A stretch of DNA of 9,150 nucleotides from CAYLNH01 sp964384625 (lineage in GTDB: Bacteria > Verrucomicrobiota > Lentisphaeria > JABSQK01). The stretch spans positions 1 through 9,150 of the forward strand of contig CAYLNH010000287.1 of the NCBI GenBank assembly GCA_964384625.1, read 5' to 3'. Below the pieces are notes generated by a model, which was not told the origin of the DNA, did no database searches, and worked only from the letters and a program-made list of their open reading frames with translations. Position 1 is the stretch's first letter. The number at the start of each line of letters is the position of its first letter. Below are positions 6,268-9,150 of this stretch, piece by piece. The translations under genes were made by a program, and so were the position numbers.

Positions 6268-6289
6268 CTTTTCGCGCTTGGTGTAGTTA
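6268..6289 (-). repeat. 22-bp interspersed repeat, copy D (right end of element E2)
   Basis: On the reverse strand TAACTACACCAAGCGCGAAA followed by AG; 17 of 22 match copy A. It overlaps copy E by 6 bp (TAGTTA, 6284-6289), and GGCTTTTCGCG (6266-6276) and CGCGAAAAGCC (6297-6307) form a perfect 11-bp inverted pair at this junction. Confidence 0.65.
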
Positions 6290-6305
6290 CACGGTCCGCG
6301 AAAAG
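6284..6305 (+). repeat. 22-bp interspersed repeat, copy E (left end of element E3)
   Basis: TAGTTACACGGTCCGCGAAA followed by AG; 17 of 22 match copy A. It is back to back with copy D, so the ends of elements E2 and E3 abut. Confidence 0.65.
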
Positions 6306-6318
6306 CCTTCTGGAGACG

Positions 6319-6339
6319 CCCGCGGCCTTGTGCCGCGGG
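6319..6339. repeat. GC-rich hairpin CCCGCGGC-CTTGT-GCCGCGGG
   Basis: Perfect 8-bp all-GC stem with a five-base loop. No T-run follows on either strand, so it is not a standard intrinsic terminator. Confidence 0.75.
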
Positions 6340-6381
6340 GGAATGAGTCGTGGTAAGACAACACGTTTGCAATCACCTCAA

Positions 6382-6437
6382 TCCCCCGGGCTCAGCGGCT
6401 TTGCGAGCACGCTCGCAAAGCCGCTGAGCCCGAGGGA
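6382..6437. repeat. Very long near-perfect palindrome (22-bp perfect arms)
   Basis: The arms 6387-6408 and 6411-6432 are exact reverse complements (starting CGGGCTCAGCGG) with only AC between them. After one mismatch the pairing continues for 4 bp on the outside (6382-6385 with 6434-6437). No T-run follows on either strand. It lies in the 3' region of the pseudopilin gene and could fold as a cruciform in DNA or as an RNA 3'-end barrier. Confidence 0.9.
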
Positions 6438-6561
6438 GAAGGAGGTGGCCGGGACCAGACTCTAAACAGCGTATTCACCCATCAGACAAATCAACAGGGG
6501 TCTGTCTCGGACCGAGGAGCAGAATCCGCGAGATCCCGGAGATCGGACATCGCCGGAAGAC

Positions 6562-6583
6562 TCTTTCGCGGCAGATGCACCTA
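6562..6583 (-). repeat. 22-bp interspersed repeat, copy F (right end of element E3)
   Basis: On the reverse strand TAGGTGCATCTGCCGCGAAA followed by GA; 17 of 22 match copy A. The first three bases are the stop codon of the pseudopilin gene, just as copy A begins with the stop codon of the release-factor-like gene. Confidence 0.6.
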
Positions 6584-7450
6584 CGGCATTCCCCACCAGA
6601 ACCGCGGGGCGTCGCCGCTGCTGTGCAGTTTGAACGACGGCGTCGTCAGGCTCATGACCGAAACGTCATAGTCGCCGGCGGTCAGGGTGCCGACATGACC
6701 GTCGCCAAAAATCATCGCCTGGAACAGGGGATCAGCCCGATTGTGTTGCGGATGGTTGGTGCGCCAGCCGGCCCAACCGGCCGCGTGCGGGGGATTCGTC
6801 CACGTTGTCCCCACCTTGTCCGCCGCGATCACCCGCTCCGTCAAGCCGTCCTGATTCACCCGAATCGCCGGGTAGGCGACGTTGACGCCGTCCCAGTTGG
6901 CCGTCGTCGCCTTGCCTTTGCCGCCCGGACCGTCCCATGCCGCCGCCGGGTCCAGGCCGGACAGCATCACGTAGTTCGGCCGCAACTCCCGATTTGGCTC
7001 ATCAATGCGCTCCACCGGGTGGTCGCTGCTTGGACAGGCGAATACCTCATGCGTCACTCCGTATTCCTCGTAGGTCGTCCGCGACGTGCCGCTGTAGCGC
7101 CATTCCGGGTCGCCGTCCGGGTTGGCTTCGAACTCGCCGCGGGGCGGCCAGGCGTTGCCGTTGTTGTCCGTCCGCGTCGAAAGATCGTAGTCCGGTGTGA
7201 TGTTCGTGATCCAGGCATTGTGCATCCACCACCAGCAGGCCGGCATGCTGCCGCGCGGAAACATGCCGTCGTTGTCGTCGGCGAAGTTCATGGAAGCCAA
7301 CCCCACCTGGCGCAGATTGCTCGTACAGACCGCGCGCCGCGCAGCTTCCCGGGCCCGCGTCAATGCCGGGAAGAGCAACGCCGCCAGAATTGCGATGATC
7401 GCCACTGCGACCAGCAGCTCAATCAGGGTAAACCGCTCTCGATGCCACAT
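6581..7450 (-). CDS. Prepilin-type N-terminal cleavage/methylation domain protein (pseudopilin-like)
   Basis: A 289-residue type II secretion/type IV pilus-like protein. The N-terminus MWHRERFTLIELLVAVAI has the prepilin peptidase signature with the conserved Glu at +5 (E11) and an unbroken hydrophobic helix to about residue 30, then AREAARRAVCTSNLRQVGLA, typical of the large pseudopilin-like families of PVC bacteria. The residue before the cleavage point is Arg, not the usual Gly. Near the end, FQAMIFGDGHVGTL resembles the DGH motif of the H-X9-DG processing-associated domain, although the nearest upstream His is 13 rather than 9 residues away. The middle region (W/D/N-rich) is probably an extracellular globular domain. 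AGGTG 4 bp from the ATG is a close-set Shine-Dalgarno site. In PVC genomes such genes are often numerous, with unknown ligands. Confidence 0.9.
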   Translation of the reverse strand: MWHRERFTLIELLVAVAIIAILAALLFPALTRAREAARRAVCTSNLRQVGLASMNFADDNDGMFPRGSMPACWWWMHNAWITNITPDYDLSTRTDNNGNAWPPRGEFEANPDGDPEWRYSGTSRTTYEEYGVTHEVFACPSSDHPVERIDEPNRELRPNYVMLSGLDPAAAWDGPGGKGKATTANWDGVNVAYPAIRVNQDGLTERVIAADKVGTTWTNPPHAAGWAGWRTNHPQHNRADPLFQAMIFGDGHVGTLTAGDYDVSVMSLTTPSFKLHSSGDAPRFWWGMP

Positions 7451-7486
7451 TTCTCACCTGCCCTTGCCCGCCGCCGCAGGCTCAGT

Positions 7487-7498
7487 ATTAACGTTAAT
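7487..7498. promoter_or_regulatory. Perfect 12-bp palindrome ATTAACGTTAAT, possible operator
   Basis: It lies directly downstream of the reverse-strand -10 box and covers the predicted start of the pseudopilin mRNA (about 7495-7497). AT-rich symmetry in a GC-rich surrounding and the position over +1 fit a repressor site. No regulator gene is in the window. Confidence 0.5.
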
Positions 7499-7503
7499 TC
7501 CAT

Positions 7504-7532
7504 AGTATAGCCGAGGACCGCTGTGATTGCAA
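7504..7532 (-). promoter_or_regulatory. Sigma-70-type promoter of the pseudopilin gene
   Basis: On the reverse strand, TTGCAA (-35, forward 7527-7532, 4/6) and TATACT (-10, forward 7504-7509, 5/6) are separated by an ideal 17 bp. This predicts a leader of about 45 nt before the ATG at 7450. Confidence 0.6.
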
Positions 7533-7702
7533 GGGGAGCCGGGGAATCGGGGAATCCCGCCGGATTCGGCGGCGGCTTGCGGCAAGGGCCAATCAAGCGT
7601 CCGCGCAACTGTGAATGCATGCCCTAAGAACTCCCGCGTCGAGACGTCATGTACAATGAATCCGTCTTGATGTGACCGGAAACAACAACAGGGAAGCGAA
7701 CC

Positions 7703-8122
7703 ATGAAGAACTTGCTTGCCGCCGCCCTGATTCTCGGCACTCTGGCTGGATTTGCCGGTGAATCGGGCTTGGCAGCCCGCCGGCCGCCGAAAAAGCAGCA
7801 TCCCGGCTTTGAGAAACTCGAGGAGGCCGTGGAATTCCTGGTTGCCTGCCTCCAGGACGACAGATTCAAGGATCTCGCCGGCGCCTGCATCGGGCGGCGG
7901 GGCGGGCGACCTCTGTTTCCGCGGACGCAGACGGTCTTTGGCGTCCTCAAGCGTCGCCACGAGAAGACGCCGCTGGCTCAGCTATACGCCGAGACCGAAT
8001 TCCCGGAGGAGGGGATGACCTTCAAACTCGGTGGCCATTTCAGTGAACTTGGGCATATCCATATTGACTTCGAAAAACAACACAGAAGATGGTATATTGC
8101 CGACATCTGGATGTGCCGGTAG
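7703..8122 (+). CDS. Hypothetical exported protein
   Basis: I do not recognise the family. The 139-residue product begins with a Sec signal peptide (MKNLLAAALILGTLAGFA, cleavage about residue 18-24). The mature part has an amphipathic helix (FEKLEEAVEFLVACLQ), a basic stretch with RRGGRP, and a C-terminal beta-like end (HIHIDFEKQHRRWYIADIWMCR region). The order helix, short helix, then strands ending in WYIADIW is compatible with a small NTF2-like fold, but this is a guess. GGGAAG at 7691-7696, 6 bp before the ATG, fixes the start. It lies 25 bp before the first Tat-signal gene on the same strand, so the three are probably cotranscribed. I found no convincing promoter in 7533-7702, only an isolated TACAAT at 7652-7657. 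Confidence 0.75.
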   Translation: MKNLLAAALILGTLAGFAGESGLAARRPPKKQHPGFEKLEEAVEFLVACLQDDRFKDLAGACIGRRGGRPLFPRTQTVFGVLKRRHEKTPLAQLYAETEFPEEGMTFKLGGHFSELGHIHIDFEKQHRRWYIADIWMCR

Positions 8123-8147
8123 TGCAGGTGTCCAGCGGAGCCAAGTC

Positions 8148-8627
8148 ATGACAAGACCGAAACCCATCGCGAAATCGACTGCAACCGGCTATCCCGATCG
8201 TCGCAGCTTCCTGAAAGCGATCGGCGTCGGCGCCCTGGCCGTGTCGCTGTGGCCTGCCGTTTCGGCGGGCGACAAGGCGACCGAGGCGGACGAGACGGCG
8301 TCCGAAGCGGACAAGAAGGACGACTCGGATACCAGGCTGAAGAAGAAGATTGCCCTCCTGGCGGAGGCATTGGGCAGTGATGATTTCAAGCAACGCCGGA
8401 ATGCCACCCGGGAGTTGATCCAATTGGGCCGAGGCCGGGGCAAGGATGAAGCGGCGGATGCCAGGGTAAGGAAGTTGGTGTTGGCACAAATGGAGAAGTA
8501 CAAAGCCCGCAAAGATCCGGAAGTCGCGCAACGCGCCAGGAATATCATCATCGCCCTGACCCCAAAACCCAGCCCACCGCCATCGCCGCCGATGGTCAAA
8601 GGCAAGATCCGGGTCCGCGGCTGGTAG
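8148..8627 (+). CDS. Tat-signal protein with HEAT-like helical module, paralogue 1
   Basis: A 159-residue protein of unknown function. The start at 8148 is chosen because GGAG (8137-8140) lies 7 bp upstream and because it places the twin-arginine signal YPDRRSFLKAIGVGALAVSL near the N-terminus, with a good cleavage site after VSA (residue 40). Earlier in-frame starts would overlap the preceding gene. The mature protein has an acidic, Lys/Glu/Asp-rich segment (about 41-62), then a helical module (63-142) with LGSDDFKQRRNATRELIQLG and DPEVAQRARNIIIAL, the two halves of a HEAT-like repeat unit common in PVC proteins. It ends in a Pro-rich tail and KIRVRGW. Folded export through Tat normally suggests a cofactor or rapid folding; no cofactor motif is visible. 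Confidence 0.82.
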   Translation: MTRPKPIAKSTATGYPDRRSFLKAIGVGALAVSLWPAVSAGDKATEADETASEADKKDDSDTRLKKKIALLAEALGSDDFKQRRNATRELIQLGRGRGKDEAADARVRKLVLAQMEKYKARKDPEVAQRARNIIIALTPKPSPPPSPPMVKGKIRVRGW

Positions 8628-8631
8628 GTAG

Positions 8632-9099
8632 ATGAAACCCAAATCACAATCACAGGCGCCATCGCCCGGCTATCCCAATCGCAGGGAATTCCTGAACACG
8701 ATCAGCCGCAGCGCCGTCGGCACTGGACTTTGGCTTGGTGCTTTGCGTCTGATCGGCAGTGAATCGGAAGACCAGGACCCCCTTGGCAAGCTGAAGAAGG
8801 AGGTCCTTACCCTTTCGAAGAAGTTGGGCGACGAAGACTTCAAGGTGCGCCGGGCGGCCACTGCAAGGTTGATTGCCATCGGCAAGGGCAACGGCAAAGA
8901 CAAAGCCCTCGACAAGCAGGCGAAAGAAGTCGTACTGTCGACCATGAAGAGCGTCGCAGATGCCAGTAGGGACCCGGAGATTCGCGAACGGGCCAAGAAG
9001 GTCGTCGTGGCGTTGACGCCAAAACCGAAGTCTGAATCGAAGCCGTCTCCCCCCGGCGGCATCCCCGTCCGCCCGCGCGGCCGCATTATTCTCAGGTAA
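8632..9099 (+). CDS. Tat-like-signal protein with HEAT-like helical module, paralogue 2
   Basis: A 155-residue tandem paralogue of the preceding gene, starting only 4 bp after its stop, so translation is probably coupled; the only Shine-Dalgarno candidate (AGGT, 8626-8629) overlaps that stop. Shared blocks are GYPNRREFL, LGDEDFKVRRAATARLIAIG, GKDKA, VVLSTM, DPEIRERAKKVVVALTPKP and a Pro-rich tail ending in RGRIILR. The module is roughly 45% identical by eye. The twin-arginine motif is kept, but the following segment (NTISRSAVGTGLWLGALRLIG) contains Arg and polar residues and lacks a clear cleavage site. It may be poorly exported, membrane-held or no longer processed. The function is unknown. 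Confidence 0.82.
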   Translation: MKPKSQSQAPSPGYPNRREFLNTISRSAVGTGLWLGALRLIGSESEDQDPLGKLKKEVLTLSKKLGDEDFKVRRAATARLIAIGKGNGKDKALDKQAKEVVLSTMKSVADASRDPEIRERAKKVVVALTPKPKSESKPSPPGGIPVRPRGRIILR

Positions 9100-9150
9100 G
9101 AGCTCGTCCGAAATTAACATGAACAATTAGCGGCGATTTTGTAGTTCCAT

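Larger units (their letters stand above)
6051..6580. other. Intergenic region of 530 bp, no gene, two repeat elements (E2 and E3)
   Basis: The first 100 bp must contain the dehydrogenase leader and promoter; I see no convincing -35/-10 pair. From 6152 on, the region is filled by repeat copies C, D, E and F, the second 46-bp repeat, and four GC-rich hairpins. Long reading frames here run through palindromes and do not look coding. Confidence 0.6.

Noticed and set aside
6052..6465. Forward reading frame through the 530-bp intergenic region, sharing LLSEKKPQA with a reverse frame at 4670-4915
   Set aside because: The shared peptide is only the translated 46-bp DNA repeat; the frame crosses a 56-bp palindrome and has no ribosome site or coding-type composition.
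4441..6583. CRISPR array
   Set aside because: The repeats are few, alternate in strand and are unevenly spaced by up to about 1.3 kb; there are no regular spacers or cas genes.
6575..7510. Forward reading frame of 311 codons opposite the pseudopilin gene
   Set aside because: The reverse strand carries the FTLIELL signature, promoter and ribosome site; the forward frame is Arg/Val-rich and shows no domain.
8031..8147. Earlier start for the first Tat-signal protein
   Set aside because: It would overlap the preceding gene by over 90 bp and bury the twin-arginine signal; GGAG at 8137-8140 points to 8148.

Overview
The window is a GC-rich bacterial chromosome segment with housekeeping genes at the left and lineage-specific genes at the right. 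No single gene fixes the taxon. The prepilin-type protein with its RFTLIELL start and CxSNLRQVGLA stretch, the RF-like GGQ protein with a C-terminal helix-turn-helix, the small Tat-exported proteins and the hairpin-rich intergenic repeats all fit the Planctomycetota-Verrucomicrobiota-Lentisphaerota (PVC) group. That placement is an inference.

Left part (1-2106): the last codons of an unknown gene, a promoter, and a 4.5S-type SRP RNA whose 5' end falls where that promoter predicts. Then come dnaX (clamp-loader gamma/tau subunit) and a YbaB/EbfC nucleoid-associated protein. The order SRP RNA - dnaX - ybaB matches the Bacillus scr-dnaX-yaaK order; recR, the usual next gene, is absent.

Middle (2107-4443): an AT-rich 189-bp gap holding a 140-bp unit with imperfect 16-bp inverted ends, a small single-pass membrane protein, and a two-gene unit coding for a secreted double-SH3b protein and, translationally coupled by TGATG, an RF-1-domain (GGQ) protein.

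Right-centre (4444-6580): a reverse-strand YqhD-type iron-dependent alcohol/aldehyde reductase gene flanked by two hairpin-rich intergenic regions. These contain six copies of a 22-bp word (core AGCTGCACCCGCCGCGAAAA) in alternating orientation, forming three convergent pairs. I read them as three related interspersed elements: E1 4441-4853, E2 6152-6289, E3 6284-6583. E1 and E2 are collinear homologues in opposite orientation on the two sides of the reductase gene. In two cases the TAG that begins the repeat is the stop codon of the neighbouring gene. This is the most unusual structure in the window.

Right end (6581-9099): a reverse-strand pseudopilin-like gene with a good promoter and a perfect 12-bp palindrome over its predicted transcription start. 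Divergent from it is a set of three small exported-protein genes. The last two are tandem paralogues with twin-arginine signals and one HEAT-like helical module; they are probably one transcription unit with the first. Their function is unknown.
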